Assembly: GCA_016125265.1 (NCBI GenBank)
Contig: WGMC01000013.1
Coordinates: forward strand, 124,001 to 188,000
DNA length: 64,000 bases
Direction: 5' to 3'
DNA from: Planctomycetaceae bacterium
Lineage (GTDB): Bacteria > Planctomycetota > UBA1135 > GCA-002686595
Below, piece by piece: positions 35,205 to 44,173 of this stretch; position 1 is the first letter of the stretch; every line of letters starts with the position of its first letter. The notes beneath the pieces were generated by a model. The model saw only the letters and a program-made list of their open reading frames with translations. It was not told where the DNA came from and ran no database searches. Both the position numbers and the translations under genes were made by a program.

Positions 35205-36530
35205 ATGTCCGCCGCGGTGTTCGTCGAGCACCGCCGGCGCCTCTTCGAGCACCTTCGCACCACCCACACCGCGGCGCTCGTTTTCGCGGCGTCGCCCAAG
35301 TACCGAAACAACGACTCGGAGTTCCGCTACCGGCCCGACAGCGATTTCTTCTGGTGCACGGGATTCGACGAGGCGCACGCGGCGCTCCTACTGCTACCCG
35401 GGCGCCAAGCTGGCGAATCCGTGCTGTTCCTCCGGGACCGTGTGCCGGCCGAAGAGCGTTGGGAGGGACCGCGGCTCGGAGTCGCGCGCGCACCCGAGAC
35501 GCTGCTCGTCGACGAAGCGCGCCCCATCGAACAACTGTGGGAATCGCTGGGGTCCCTGCTTCGTGGCTACGAACGTGTGCTCTACCGCACCGGCGTGGAC
35601 GAGGAGCGCGACCGACGGCTCTTGGCGCTGTGTTCGCGCATGGGCCGCGACGCGCTCGCGTCCGAGGACCCGGACGGTGCCGCGCCGCGGGACTGGATCG
35701 ATCCCGCGCACAGCCTGCACGAGTTGCGGCTCTTCAAGGGCCCGGAAGAACTGCACAGGATGCGCCGCGCCGCCGCCATCAGCGCGGAGGCGCACGTGCT
35801 CTGCATGCAGATGGCGCGCGGTGGCTCCAGCGAGGCGGAACTCGACGGCCTGCTCGAATACACGTTTCGCCGCCGCGGCGGCAGCGGCGCGGCCTACACC
35901 AGCATCGTGGCCGGTGGCCCGCGGGCCTGCGTGCTGCACTACACCGCCAACCGCGCGCCGCTCGCGGAGGGTGAGCTGGTCCTGATCGACGCCGGAGCGG
36001 AATACGGCTGGTATGCGAGCGACGTGTCGCGCACGTTCCCGGTCGGCGGGCGCTTCTCGGCGCCGCAGCGCGCGCTCTACGAGTTGGTCCTCGCCGCGCA
36101 GGAAGCGGCGATCGCCGCAGTGCGCCCCGGGACGACGGTGGCCTCCGTGCACACGACCGCGGTGCGGGTGCTGGCGGCGGGACTCTTGGACCTCGGCCTC
36201 TTGCAGGGCAGCCTGGAGGAGGTCGTCGAACAGCGGACCTACACCCGCTTCTTCATGCACGGCACGGGGCACTGGTTGGGCCTCGACGTGCACGATGTCG
36301 GCCTCTACACCGAGCCCGACGGCAGTTCGCGGCGGCTCCTGCCGGGCATGGTGACCACGGTCGAGCCGGGGCTCTACGTTTCCGCCGACGACACCAGCGT
36401 CGCCCCCCACTGGCGCGGCATCGGCATCCGCATCGAGGACGACGTGCTCGTCACGCCGGAGGGCAACGAGGTGCTCTCGCGCGCCACGCCCAAGAGTGTC
36501 GCCGACGTGGAAGCGGCGTCGGGCGGGTGA
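35205..36530 (+). CDS. pepP: Xaa-Pro aminopeptidase (M24B)
   Basis: Removes N-terminal residues ahead of proline using a binuclear metal site (441 aa, the same as E. coli PepP). ATG 35205 is preferred because GGAG lies 7 bases upstream; TTG 35187 would overlap the previous stop. An N-terminal AMP_N-type domain (YRPDSDFFWCTGF) is followed by the pita-bread domain. Metal ligands are D262 (LIDAGAEYG), D273 (ASDVSRTF), H352 (MHGTGH), E387 (TTVEPG) and E411 (IRIEDD). All are present, so the enzyme looks active. Confidence 0.94.
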   Translation: MSAAVFVEHRRRLFEHLRTTHTAALVFAASPKYRNNDSEFRYRPDSDFFWCTGFDEAHAALLLLPGRQAGESVLFLRDRVPAEERWEGPRLGVARAPETLLVDEARPIEQLWESLGSLLRGYERVLYRTGVDEERDRRLLALCSRMGRDALASEDPDGAAPRDWIDPAHSLHELRLFKGPEELHRMRRAAAISAEAHVLCMQMARGGSSEAELDGLLEYTFRRRGGSGAAYTSIVAGGPRACVLHYTANRAPLAEGELVLIDAGAEYGWYASDVSRTFPVGGRFSAPQRALYELVLAAQEAAIAAVRPGTTVASVHTTAVRVLAAGLLDLGLLQGSLEEVVEQRTYTRFFMHGTGHWLGLDVHDVGLYTEPDGSSRRLLPGMVTTVEPGLYVSADDTSVAPHWRGIGIRIEDDVLVTPEGNEVLSRATPKSVADVEAASGG

Positions 36531-36563
36531 GCCGAGCGCTCCCAAAACACGGCCGCCCCAAAA

Positions 36564-36607
36564 CACGGCCGCGCCGACCACCCCGTGGGATGGTCGGCGC
36601 GGCCGTG
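36564..36607. terminator. Strong hairpin between pepP and tRNA-Lys
   Basis: Perfect 17-bp inverted repeat (cacggccgcgccgacca, 36564-36580, with its complement at 36591-36607) around a 10-base loop. It lies 34 bases after the pepP stop and right after the convergent tRNA-Lys 3' end, so it probably terminates both. There is no long T-tract; an AAAA run precedes the left arm, i.e. TTTT for the minus strand. A partial extra copy of the left arm (acggccgc) sits just before it. Confidence 0.7.
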
Positions 36608-36611
36608 TGGT

Positions 36612-36685
<74 letters not shown>

Positions 36686-36687
<2 letters not shown>

Positions 36688-36711
36688 TGATTTGTCAGCC
36701 TGATTTGTCAG
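36686..36711. repeat. Tandem 13-bp duplication at the tRNA-Lys 5' end
   Basis: cctgatttgtcag occurs twice head to tail, its first bases being the end of the tRNA acceptor sequence. On the minus strand this reads CTGACAAATCAGG twice directly before the tRNA. May be replication slippage in the 5' leader. Confidence 0.75.
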
Positions 36712-37024
36712 CCTGAGCCCTTCGCCTCCGGGCCGTTGCCCAGCGCGAGAGGACGTCTCGACCAGTCCCACCGGCCGGTGGGCCAGTTGGGGGCGAGGAG
36801 GATACCGAAGGGCAAGGGCAAGGGGAAGCCCCCGGGAGTCGGACGCGGGATCGGAATCGGGGTCGACCCAAAGAACCCGTCGCCGACCAAACGGTTCGCC
36901 GGTGGCCTCGGGGAAGTGACGTCGGCCTCCCCTCCCACGACAGCCGCTCCAGCGCCGCCAGGCGATGGGCCAAACATCACGTGACAGCGCTTTGGCGACG
37001 GGATCGCGGGCTCTCCCCACGCTG
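36712..37024. other. Spacer between frr and tRNA-Lys
   Basis: About 310 bases without a recognisable gene. The open frames on either strand are short, without a ribosome-binding site or family motif. Should contain the tRNA-Lys promoter (minus strand), but no clear -35/-10 pair is seen. A tract with repeated gggatcggaatcgggg-like sequence lies near 36848. Confidence 0.4.
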
Positions 37025-37582
37025 TCACTCGCGGATCTCCTCGACCTTCTTCTTGAGGACCTGGTCGATCTTGAGCTCGTACTCCTTGAGCAGCTCCTGG
37101 ATCTGGTCGTGGAGCTTGCGCCCCTCGTCCTCGGTCAGGCCGCCGGCTTTGATCTGGGCGTCCGCCAACTTGTTCATGTCGCGCCGGCCGTTGCGCATGG
37201 CGATGCGCGTCTCCTCGCACATCTCCTTCACCTTGACGGCGTACTTCTCACGCTGCTCGCCCGAGAGGGCCGGCAGGTTGAGGCGCACCATCTTGCCGTC
37301 GTCCTGGGGCTGCGAGCCGAAGTCCGCCTTCGACAGGGCCTTCAGGATCTCCTTGATGATCGACGGATCGAAGGGTTTGATCGCGATCTGGCGCGGTTCG
37401 GGGATGCTGACGGCGGCCAATTGGGAGATCGGCGTGGCGGCGCCGTAGTAGTCGACGCGGATGTTGTCGACGAGCGCGGACGACGCGCGTCCCGTGCGGA
37501 TCGCCTTCAGTTGGTCCGAAAGGTGTTGGAGCGCCTTCTCGAAGCGGTCCCGTGTGTCCTTGATGACTTGGTTTTCACTCAT
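37025..37582 (-). CDS. frr: Ribosome recycling factor
   Basis: Splits post-termination ribosomes together with EF-G (185 aa, normal length). Family landmarks are LKAIRTGRASSALVDNIRVDYYG, TPISQLAAVSIPEPR, then NLPALSGEQREKYAVKVKEM, and a C-terminal three-helix bundle ending in KKKVEEIRE. ATG 37582. Last gene of the rpsB-tsf-pyrH-frr group. Confidence 0.96.
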   Translation of the reverse strand: MSENQVIKDTRDRFEKALQHLSDQLKAIRTGRASSALVDNIRVDYYGAATPISQLAAVSIPEPRQIAIKPFDPSIIKEILKALSKADFGSQPQDDGKMVRLNLPALSGEQREKYAVKVKEMCEETRIAMRNGRRDMNKLADAQIKAGGLTEDEGRKLHDQIQELLKEYELKIDQVLKKKVEEIRE

Positions 37583-37620
37583 GGTTTTTTTCGGCTGCCG
37601 AGGGCGCGAACGCGCGGGAT

Positions 37621-38331
37621 TCAGGCGCGGATCGTGGTGCCGAGGCGCTCGCCCTTGACCACACGCTCGATGTTGCCCTCGGAGAAGAAGTCGAAGACGA
37701 TCACGGGCAGGGATTTTTCCATGCACAGCGTGATCGCGGTCCCATCCATCACCGCGAGTCCGCGCGACAGCACGTCCATGTAGGTGAGGGTTTCGAGGCG
37801 CACGGCCTTCGGGTCCTTGCGCGGGTCGGCGCTGTACACACCGTCCACCTTGGTCGCCTTGAGCAGCACCTCGCAGCGCAGCTCCGCCGCGCGCAGCGCC
37901 GCAGCCGTGTCGGTGGTGAAAAAAGGGTTGCCGGTACCCGCGGCCAGCACCACGACACGCCCCTGGTCGAGGTGCGACAGGGCGCGGCGGCGGGTGAACG
38001 GCTCGGCGACCTGTCGGATGTCGATGGCGCTCATGAGGCGTGTGTCGACACCCTGCGATTCGATCGCCTCGCTCAGGGCGATGCCGTTGATCACCGTGGC
38101 GAGCATGCCCATGTGGTCGGCGCTGGCGCGGTCGCCTCCGATGCGGCTGAACTCGGCGCCGCGCAGGATGTTGCCCCCGCCGCAGACGAGCGCGATCTCG
38201 ACACCCAGCTCGGCGACGCGGGCAACCTGGCGCGCCACGAGTTGCACGGCATCGGGATCGATACCGTGGCCGTTCTGGGGGGAGCCCAGGGCTTCCCCGG
38301 ACAGTTTGAGCAGGACGCGTGAGAAGGTCAT
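37621..38331 (-). CDS. pyrH: Uridylate kinase
   Basis: Phosphorylates UMP to UDP; amino-acid-kinase fold (236 aa). VLLKLSGEALG at the N-terminus, CGGGNILRGAEF, DRASADHMGMLATVINGIAL, then KATKVDGVYSADPRKDP and AVMDGTAITLCMEKSLPVIVF. All match bacterial hexameric PyrH. ATG 38331. About 40 bases separate it from frr. Confidence 0.96.
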   Translation of the reverse strand: MTFSRVLLKLSGEALGSPQNGHGIDPDAVQLVARQVARVAELGVEIALVCGGGNILRGAEFSRIGGDRASADHMGMLATVINGIALSEAIESQGVDTRLMSAIDIRQVAEPFTRRRALSHLDQGRVVVLAAGTGNPFFTTDTAAALRAAELRCEVLLKATKVDGVYSADPRKDPKAVRLETLTYMDVLSRGLAVMDGTAITLCMEKSLPVIVFDFFSEGNIERVVKGERLGTTIRA

Positions 38332-38464
38332 GGCGTGGGGGCGCACGGGGCGCGGGGGGATTGTGCCGACACCCGGGGTCCCGGCGTAGGGTCGGGCGCC
38401 CAAAAATGGTCGCGGAAGGCCCGCCGATGGGGACGGTCGCTCCAACGCGTGAGGGACGTCGTGC

Positions 38465-39073
38465 CTATTCCGTCCCGGATTGCCCGAGCGACAAGGACAC
38501 GAACGCGAGCCATTCCGCCGGGGCGCCGGCCTCTCGCGCGAGCGCCGCGGCCACGGTTTGCTCCGGTGCCATCACCCAAGGTGCCGTCCGTTCCGCCTCC
38601 AACGCGTCGCCCTCGAGTGTGGCCAGGAGCCGCCCGCGCGGGTGGCGACTCACCACGTGCATCGCGAGTCGTTTCGCGGCGCGCTGCACCGCCGCGGGCT
38701 CGCCGCCGCCGGCCACGGCCACGAGTGCGGCACGGCGCTGGTCGTGGTGCACGTAGGCCCCGACGATCGCGCCCGGCCGCTCCAGTCGCACGGCCGCGGC
38801 CAACTCCAGCTCTTCCTCGACGGCGCTGCGCGCCTCGGCCAGGCGATCTGCAACGGTTTCGGTGCTCGAGACCGCAGTGGTGGCGAGCAGCGCCCGCACA
38901 CCGAGGTCCGTCCCCCGGGAGAGGGGACCTAGGTCCGCGGTGAGCGCTGTTTCCGCGAGCTCCCGCGCCAGCCAGCGGTCCTGCGGCGTGGGCCGGTGGA
39001 ACGACAGCCGCAGGGCAACCAGTGCCCCCGCGGAATGGTCGCCCCGGAGGAATGCCTCCACCAGGCCTTCCAC
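38465..39073 (-). CDS. EF-Ts-like paralogue, degenerate, downstream of tsf
   Basis: 202 aa from GTG 39073, three bases after the tsf stop; GTG 39061 is also possible, with AAGGAG 11 bases upstream of it. The centre (VGAYVHHDQRRAALVAVAGG, then AAKRLAMHVVSRHPR) parallels the dimerisation domain of the adjacent tsf (VSAYVHHNNKIGALVAVSTS, then VAKKLAQHI). The N-terminal ~70 residues (RPTPQDRWLARELAETALT) may replace the UBA-type start of EF-Ts, and the TDFV EF-Tu contact motif is absent. So it is a truncated or rebuilt EF-Ts copy. The codon pattern looks like normal coding DNA, with no internal stop. Function unknown. Confidence 0.7.
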   Translation of the reverse strand: MEGLVEAFLRGDHSAGALVALRLSFHRPTPQDRWLARELAETALTADLGPLSRGTDLGVRALLATTAVSSTETVADRLAEARSAVEEELELAAAVRLERPGAIVGAYVHHDQRRAALVAVAGGGEPAAVQRAAKRLAMHVVSRHPRGRLLATLEGDALEAERTAPWVMAPEQTVAAALAREAGAPAEWLAFVSLSLGQSGTE

Positions 39074-39076
39074 TCC

Positions 39077-39937
39077 TTACAGCTCGACGAGGCAGAAGGC
39101 GTCGATGCGGGTGCCCGCGCCGAGTTCCTTCTCGAGGGCCTTCTGCACACTCTGCTTGTCGTCGAACGTCCAGGGCTGCTCGACCAACGCCGAGGCCTGG
39201 AAGAACTTCTCGATCTTGCCGAGCACGATCTTCTCGCGCATCTCCGGCGGGCGGCTGGCGAGTTCCTCACTGCCGAGGTGCACGGCGCGCTCGCGCTCCA
39301 CCTCCTCGGCGGGCACGGAGGCGCGGTCCAGACACATCGGCTTGGCGGCGCAGATGTGCTGGGCCAACTTCTTCGCCACGTCGCTCGCCTTGTCGGCGGC
39401 GGCGGACGTCGACACGGCCACCAGCGCGCCGATCTTGTTGTTGTGGTGCACGTAGGCGCTGACCACGCCGCCCTTCACGTCGAAACGCGCGACGTTGGAG
39501 ATGCGCATGTTCTCGCCCAGCTTGCCGACCACCTGGGTCAGCCGCGCGGAGACCAGCTCATCGCCGCCGGCGACGGCAGAGCCCAGCAGGGCTTCCGCCG
39601 CGGCAGCGCCCTGGCCGCGCACCTTCTCCTGTGCGGTGTCGACGAGCACACCGAGGAAAGCCTGGAAGTCCGGCGTCGCCGCGACGAAGTCGGTCTCGCA
39701 GGAAACACCGACGATGGCTCCGCTCTTGCCATCGGCGGCCACCTTCGCGGCAACGCGGCCCTCGTTGGTCTCGCGGGAGGACTTCTTGGCGGCGTTCTTC
39801 AGGCCCTTCTGGCGCAGGAGGTCGACCGCCGCATTCTGGTCGCCGCCCGCCTCCTCGAGGGCCTTCTTGCAATCCATCATCGCCGCCCCGGTGAGGTCGC
39901 GCAGGTCGCGCACCATGCCCGCCGTAATGTTCGCCAT
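39077..39937 (-). CDS. tsf: Elongation factor Ts
   Basis: Guanine-nucleotide exchange factor for EF-Tu (286 aa). UBA-type N-terminus (VRDLRDLTGAAMMDCKKALEE), then CETDFVAATPDFQAF with the TDFV EF-Tu contact motif. The dimerisation domain carries VSAYVHHNNKIGALVAVS, and the C-terminal FEATURE-like VEQPWTFDDKQSV is present. ATG 39937, 91 bases after rpsB. Confidence 0.97.
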   Translation of the reverse strand: MANITAGMVRDLRDLTGAAMMDCKKALEEAGGDQNAAVDLLRQKGLKNAAKKSSRETNEGRVAAKVAADGKSGAIVGVSCETDFVAATPDFQAFLGVLVDTAQEKVRGQGAAAAEALLGSAVAGGDELVSARLTQVVGKLGENMRISNVARFDVKGGVVSAYVHHNNKIGALVAVSTSAAADKASDVAKKLAQHICAAKPMCLDRASVPAEEVERERAVHLGSEELASRPPEMREKIVLGKIEKFFQASALVEQPWTFDDKQSVQKALEKELGAGTRIDAFCLVEL

Positions 39938-40028
39938 CGCTAGGATCTCGTTCGTGTGTGTACGGGTGGAGGGCCGCCGGTGAGCGGCCCCGCGTGGTTG
40001 GGCCCCGTGAGTGGCGGGGCCCGTTCGA

Positions 40029-40934
40029 TCAGACGGAAGCCGCGGAGTCGCCTTCGCCCTCGGCATCCACCGGCGCCGCGGCCGGTTGCGCGCCCTGGCT
40101 GCCGGAGGACTGGCCGCCGGAGGACTGGCCGCCGGAGCCTTGGCGCCCGGGGCGCGGGGCGCGGTTGCCGCGGGTCGGACGGGGTTCGTCGCCCATCGGC
40201 GTGTTGGACTCGCTGGCGCGCTCGGCGGCGCCCATCGCGGCCATGCTCTCACGGGCATTGGCGGCGCCTTCTTCGACGGCGGTCACCAGGCTCTCCACCA
40301 GCAGGCGCACCGACTTGAGGGCGTCGTCGTTGCCGGGGATCACGATGTCGACGTTGGACGGATCGCAGTCCGTGTCGAGGATGCCGATGATCGCCAGGCC
40401 CATGCGGCGGGCTTCGCGGATCGCGTTGTACTCGCGCGAGGGGTCCACGACGACGAGCGCGCCGGGGATGCCGTTCATCTCGCGGATGCCGCCCAGGTTG
40501 CGCACGATCTTGCGCTTCTCGCGGCGCAGCGAGCTGACGGCCTTCTTCGAGAACTGGTGGATGCCGCCGTCCTCTTCCATCTTCTCGAGCTCCTCGAGGC
40601 GGCGCAGACGGCTCCGGATGACGCCGTAGTTCGTCAGCGTGCCGCCGATCCAGCGCTCGGTCACGACGGGCATGCCCGTGCGTTCGCCGGCTTCGCGCAC
40701 GACACCGCGCACTTGGCGCTTGGTGCCGGCCCACAGGATCTGGCCGCCGTCGGCCGCCAGGTGGTAGAGCACGTGGCGCGCGCGCAGCAGGCCGCGCACG
40801 GTCTCGCGCAGGTCGATGATGTGGATCGTGCCGCGGCGGCCCTGGATGTAGGGCGCCATCTTCGGGTTCCAGCGGGAGGCGTGGCAGCCGAAGTGCACAC
40901 CGGCGTCGATCAGTTCCTGGACGTTCGTTTGCAT
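40029..40934 (-). CDS. rpsB: Ribosomal protein uS2 with extended tail
   Basis: 301 aa. Core typical of S2: LIDAGVHFGCHASRWNPKMAPYI, then GTLTNY, PGALVVVDPSREYNAIREA and DTDCDPSNVDIVIPGNDD. The tail beyond residue ~235 is a low-complexity Gly/Ser/Gln/Pro/Arg region ending in AEGEGDSAASV, longer than in most bacteria, as often seen in GC-rich lineages. ATG 40934. The upstream leader may be very long (see 40935-41531). Confidence 0.96.
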   Translation of the reverse strand: MQTNVQELIDAGVHFGCHASRWNPKMAPYIQGRRGTIHIIDLRETVRGLLRARHVLYHLAADGGQILWAGTKRQVRGVVREAGERTGMPVVTERWIGGTLTNYGVIRSRLRRLEELEKMEEDGGIHQFSKKAVSSLRREKRKIVRNLGGIREMNGIPGALVVVDPSREYNAIREARRMGLAIIGILDTDCDPSNVDIVIPGNDDALKSVRLLVESLVTAVEEGAANARESMAAMGAAERASESNTPMGDEPRPTRGNRAPRPGRQGSGGQSSGGQSSGSQGAQPAAAPVDAEGEGDSAASV

Positions 40935-41531
40935 GGGAGTCGTGCCCGCATCCGATGTCGGCGGGCGATGGGTACGTGGCAAAAGGTGCAGCGGCGGCGC
41001 CAGAGGTGTCGGTGCGCCGCATCGGACGGCGAGATCGGAGCAGTCCGATCGGGTCCGTCGACGGAACGCGCCGCGGAGCCGACTTCGGCTCCCTGGGCAT
41101 TCGCTCCCCCTTCGCTCCGCTCTGGGCACCTACCGCCGCGGCATGGCCTTGGCCGTGGGCTGGGCTCGGATCGCACCAGCGCCACCGGATCCCGCGGTCG
41201 GTCGAAACCGACGGAGAGGGTTCCGACGAGGCGAACTCGTCGGCGGTGAGCGCCCGGACGCGGGACTTGGAGGGCCGAACAGACTAACGGCCGACCGGGT
41301 ACAAGGGAAGTGCGACGGGGCTGGCCGGAAACCGAAAGCGAAACCAGACGCGGGACCGAGGGGTATTCCTCGGATGGCCGGGGTGCATGGAACCGGCAAA
41401 ATGCCTGCCACCTCGCCCCAATGCGGATTCCTACATTATCCTTGGTCGGTTCCCGAGCGGGCCAGAAGCCCGAGACCCCGGAACCCGGGTCCGCTGGGAG
41501 CTCCGGCGGCTCCCGGACCGAGCCGACCCCC
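40935..41531. other. Divergent rpsB / GGDEF intergenic region
   Basis: About 600 bases with no supported gene; the antisense frames are GC-driven. It carries the rpsB leader and the GGDEF-gene promoter. TAGTCT at 41281-41286 faces rpsB. An unusually AT-rich spot (TACATTATCC, 41432-41441) faces the GGDEF gene. I see no obvious S2-binding structure without folding. Confidence 0.4.
41281..41286 (-). promoter_or_regulatory. Candidate -10 for rpsB-tsf
   Basis: TAGTCT on the minus strand (context CGTTAGTCTGTTCGG), with TTCCCT 17 bases further up. If used, the rpsB leader is about 345 bases. Confidence 0.3.
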
Positions 41532-42482
41532 ATGGCCCGCGCGCCGCTAGTCCTGCTCTGCGACCACCGCGGGGCCACTTCGCAGATCGAACGACTCCAG
41601 GCCGCCCTGGGGCCGGAGTACCGCCTCGTGCACTCCTCGAACCTGCGCACCAGCCTGGAGCGCCTCGCCGCCGAGGCCCCCGCCGTCCTGGTGGTGGACC
41701 CTCTCGTCCTGGGCCGGGGCGGTGAGCTGATCGCGCTCAAACACGCCCGCGGCCGGGACCAGGACGTGCCGCTGCTCGTCGTGGTCGACGGGGGTAAGGC
41801 GGGTTTCGCCCTCGACTCCCTGCGCGGCGTCGAGCTGGGCCCCTGGGACCTGATCGACCGCGGCGCCAGCGACGCCGAGTTCCGCATGCGCGTGGCGCGC
41901 CTCGCCAGCGAGGGCCGCCTGCGCCGCGAGATGCGCGACCTGCGGCACCGGGCGTCCCACGACGACCGCACGGACCTCCTGCGCCCGGACGCGTTCGAAG
42001 CGCGCCTCACCGAGCACTTCGCCGCGGCGCGCCGGCACGGCTTCAACCTCGCGCTCGTGCTGCTCGACCTCGACCGCTTCGGCACGATCAACAAGGAACT
42101 GGACCACACCATCGGCGACCTGGTGATCGCCCAGGTCGGCGAGGTCGTGCGCAAGACCATCCGCACCGAGGACGTGGCCGGCCGCCTCGGCGGCGACGAG
42201 TTCGCCGCCGTGCTGCCGTACACCCGCCGCGCCGACGCGGCGACGGTGGGCGAACGCCTGCGCGAGGGCATCAAGCGACTCTCCGGCCGCCCGGTGGGCG
42301 CCGCCCAGGACGTGGCCGTGTCCGCGAGCATCGGCTTCGAGACCTTCGACGGCCAGGACCTGGGCGACGCGATGCAACTGCGCCAACACGCCGAACGCGC
42401 GCTGCGCGAGGCCAAACGCCAGGGGGGCGACCAGGTCGTGTACTTCCGCTCCCTGACGGGCCCCCGCCGCAGCGACATCTGA
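41532..42482 (+). CDS. Diguanylate cyclase (receiver-like domain + GGDEF)
   Basis: Makes cyclic di-GMP from two GTP (316 aa). The N-terminal ~120 residues resemble a response-regulator receiver (acidic D11, candidate phospho-acceptor D56 in VVDP), without a clear C-terminal Lys. The GGDEF domain carries an intact GGDEF at 220-224 and the inhibitory RxxD site at 211-214 (RTED), so product feedback is expected. Also DLLRPDAFE, LALVLLDLDRFG and VSASIGFETF. ATG 41532. No partner kinase nearby. Confidence 0.9.
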   Translation: MARAPLVLLCDHRGATSQIERLQAALGPEYRLVHSSNLRTSLERLAAEAPAVLVVDPLVLGRGGELIALKHARGRDQDVPLLVVVDGGKAGFALDSLRGVELGPWDLIDRGASDAEFRMRVARLASEGRLRREMRDLRHRASHDDRTDLLRPDAFEARLTEHFAAARRHGFNLALVLLDLDRFGTINKELDHTIGDLVIAQVGEVVRKTIRTEDVAGRLGGDEFAAVLPYTRRADAATVGERLREGIKRLSGRPVGAAQDVAVSASIGFETFDGQDLGDAMQLRQHAERALREAKRQGGDQVVYFRSLTGPRRSDI

Positions 42483-42566
42483 GCGAGAGCCGGGGCAAGG
42501 GCACCGGCTCGATCTTTTTCGCGGCGCCGCGCGCGGCGCCATGAACCACGGTCGAGGTTCCTCGCC

Positions 42567-43955
42567 ATGTCGACTTCGAAGCGCACCCAAGTCTCGATCG
42601 CCGCGGCGGTGGCGGGCCTGCTCGTGGTCGCGTTGCTGCTGCGCTACGTGCCGCAATCGAAAACCGATGCCCAGGCGATCGGTCCCGCCGAAGTCGCGGC
42701 GGATGCAAAGATGCCTGCGCTCGTCGAGGACGCGCCAGTCCTAGGCGCCGCAGAGGTGCCAGCAAGAGCCGAGGTAGAGACGGAACAGCGCCAGGAACCC
42801 GTCCCGGTGGTGTTGCGAAACGCACCGCGTGTGCCGCCGCACTCGGCAAGAACGCCGCCCAGTGCCCCGCGTCCCCTCCCGAAGTACGTGCTCCTCGCCC
42901 AACTGGTCGACGAGACCGGGCGGCCGTTCACGGCACCGGTGACCCTTACGATCGAGTGCACGACCGACGCGCTCTCGAGATGGTTTGGGATCGGAGTGGA
43001 GAGCGACGGGGCTCTTCGCTGGGAACTCCAAGACAGCCCCCCTTTCGAGCAGTACCACATTCAGTTGAGTTCGGAACAGGCGGTGGCCAAGCCGCTCGCG
43101 TACTCGCTTCAGGAGGGTACCAACGACCTTGGGCGGATCACGATGGTCCTGAAGCCCGTGGTTGTCGCGGGCCGAGTCGAGGAATCGAACGGCACGCCGA
43201 CGGTCGGAGCCAGCGTCGTCATCTACCACGACTTCAACATGGACACGGAGGCCGACTGGGGCGGGTTTGGAACCGTAGAGGCCTTCCCCACCGCGACCAC
43301 GGACGAAACGGGGCAGTTCACGATTCGTTCCACGGAAAAGGGCAAGCGCCTTCTGGTCCAGGTGGCGGACGCGCGCAATCGACGCACGGCAGTTAGCACC
43401 CACTTCGGCGACGCGGAGTGCCTGATCGTGATGCCTGCGTCCATGCAGCGGGTGGAGTTTGAACTGAAACTTCCGCCCGCGTCTCCGCGGACGCCCTATG
43501 TGACGGCGGTGCTGCTCAAGGATCCCTCCGCGACGCGGAACGTCTTCCGCAGCATCGTGCACCCAGGAGAGAAGGTCGTGTTCAGCGCGGTGGAACCCGG
43601 GGAGTACTCGCTGCGACTCACTGGTGGCTGGCTCTTCGGGGATGTTGAGCTCGAAGCCAAAGTTGAGGTGCGCTCAACGGGAGGCAATGCGCCGAGCGTG
43701 CTGGGCCCCTACGACATCAGCGCGCAACTCGGCGAAGTCCGCCTGACGGTGACGGATCCGGAGGCCCGGGGCATCGCTTCGCGCAGCGGCTCGCGCAACT
43801 TGAAGGCCGGCACGACGCTCCACTTTTGGATTCCCTTGGAAGGCGTGGAGACTGTGGTCACCATGGACTCCTCCAACTGGGAGATCGTCGACGGCAAACT
43901 TGTGGGCGTGAACGTGAGAGAAGTCTTCCTGACCCCCGGCGCGATCACGCTCTAA
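42567..43955 (+). CDS. Membrane-anchored carboxypeptidase-regulatory-like protein
   Basis: 462 aa. An N-terminal membrane helix (VSIAAAVAGLLVVALLLRYV, residues ~8-27) and Pro/Ala-rich linker precede beta-sandwich domains. The first contains LLAQLVDETGRPFTAPVTL, the second VAGRVEESNGTPTVGASVVIY followed by TTDETGQFTIRSTEKGK; this is the CarbopepD-reg/Ig-like pattern. The C-terminal part is unassigned beta sequence. Codon use is less GC3-biased than the neighbours (frequent ttg, gtt, act, gga). Probable surface or periplasmic binding protein; starts an accessory islet. Confidence 0.7.
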   Translation: MSTSKRTQVSIAAAVAGLLVVALLLRYVPQSKTDAQAIGPAEVAADAKMPALVEDAPVLGAAEVPARAEVETEQRQEPVPVVLRNAPRVPPHSARTPPSAPRPLPKYVLLAQLVDETGRPFTAPVTLTIECTTDALSRWFGIGVESDGALRWELQDSPPFEQYHIQLSSEQAVAKPLAYSLQEGTNDLGRITMVLKPVVVAGRVEESNGTPTVGASVVIYHDFNMDTEADWGGFGTVEAFPTATTDETGQFTIRSTEKGKRLLVQVADARNRRTAVSTHFGDAECLIVMPASMQRVEFELKLPPASPRTPYVTAVLLKDPSATRNVFRSIVHPGEKVVFSAVEPGEYSLRLTGGWLFGDVELEAKVEVRSTGGNAPSVLGPYDISAQLGEVRLTVTDPEARGIASRSGSRNLKAGTTLHFWIPLEGVETVVTMDSSNWEIVDGKLVGVNVREVFLTPGAITL

Positions 43956-44015
43956 AGCGAGGTCCTTTGCGGTGCTCCGCCGCACGCACCGTTCCCCTTG
44001 GGCGCGGACAGGGCC

Positions 44016-44076
44016 GCGCCCCTACAGAACGCACGACGGGGTGGGCTCCAAGGCGGGCCAGGAGGCCCGCGCACCC
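44016..44076. repeat. Copy of dispersed repeats (22-kb and 56-kb families)
   Basis: 44045-44076 is identical over 32 bases to the reverse complement of 21998-22029. 44016-44031 (gcgcccctacagaacg) is the exact reverse complement of 56085-56100. Two elements sit side by side here, just after a gene end. Confidence 0.8.
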
Positions 44077-44173
44077 GGCGACGCAGCGTTCGCAGCGCCG
44101 TGGGCGGCCGGTGGTCGATCCGTGCGGCGTTCGCCTTCGGCGTCGCACCGCGCGAAGCCGACGCGGCCCGCGG

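Noticed and set aside
36712-37024. Small plus-strand frame at 36736-36984
   Set aside because: Composition Gly/Lys/Pro-rich, no motif or ribosome-binding site, lies in the tRNA-Lys upstream region.
40935-41531. Genes in the rpsB/GGDEF gap
   Set aside because: Frames up to ~200 codons exist on both strands but have no start with a ribosome-binding site and no family motif.
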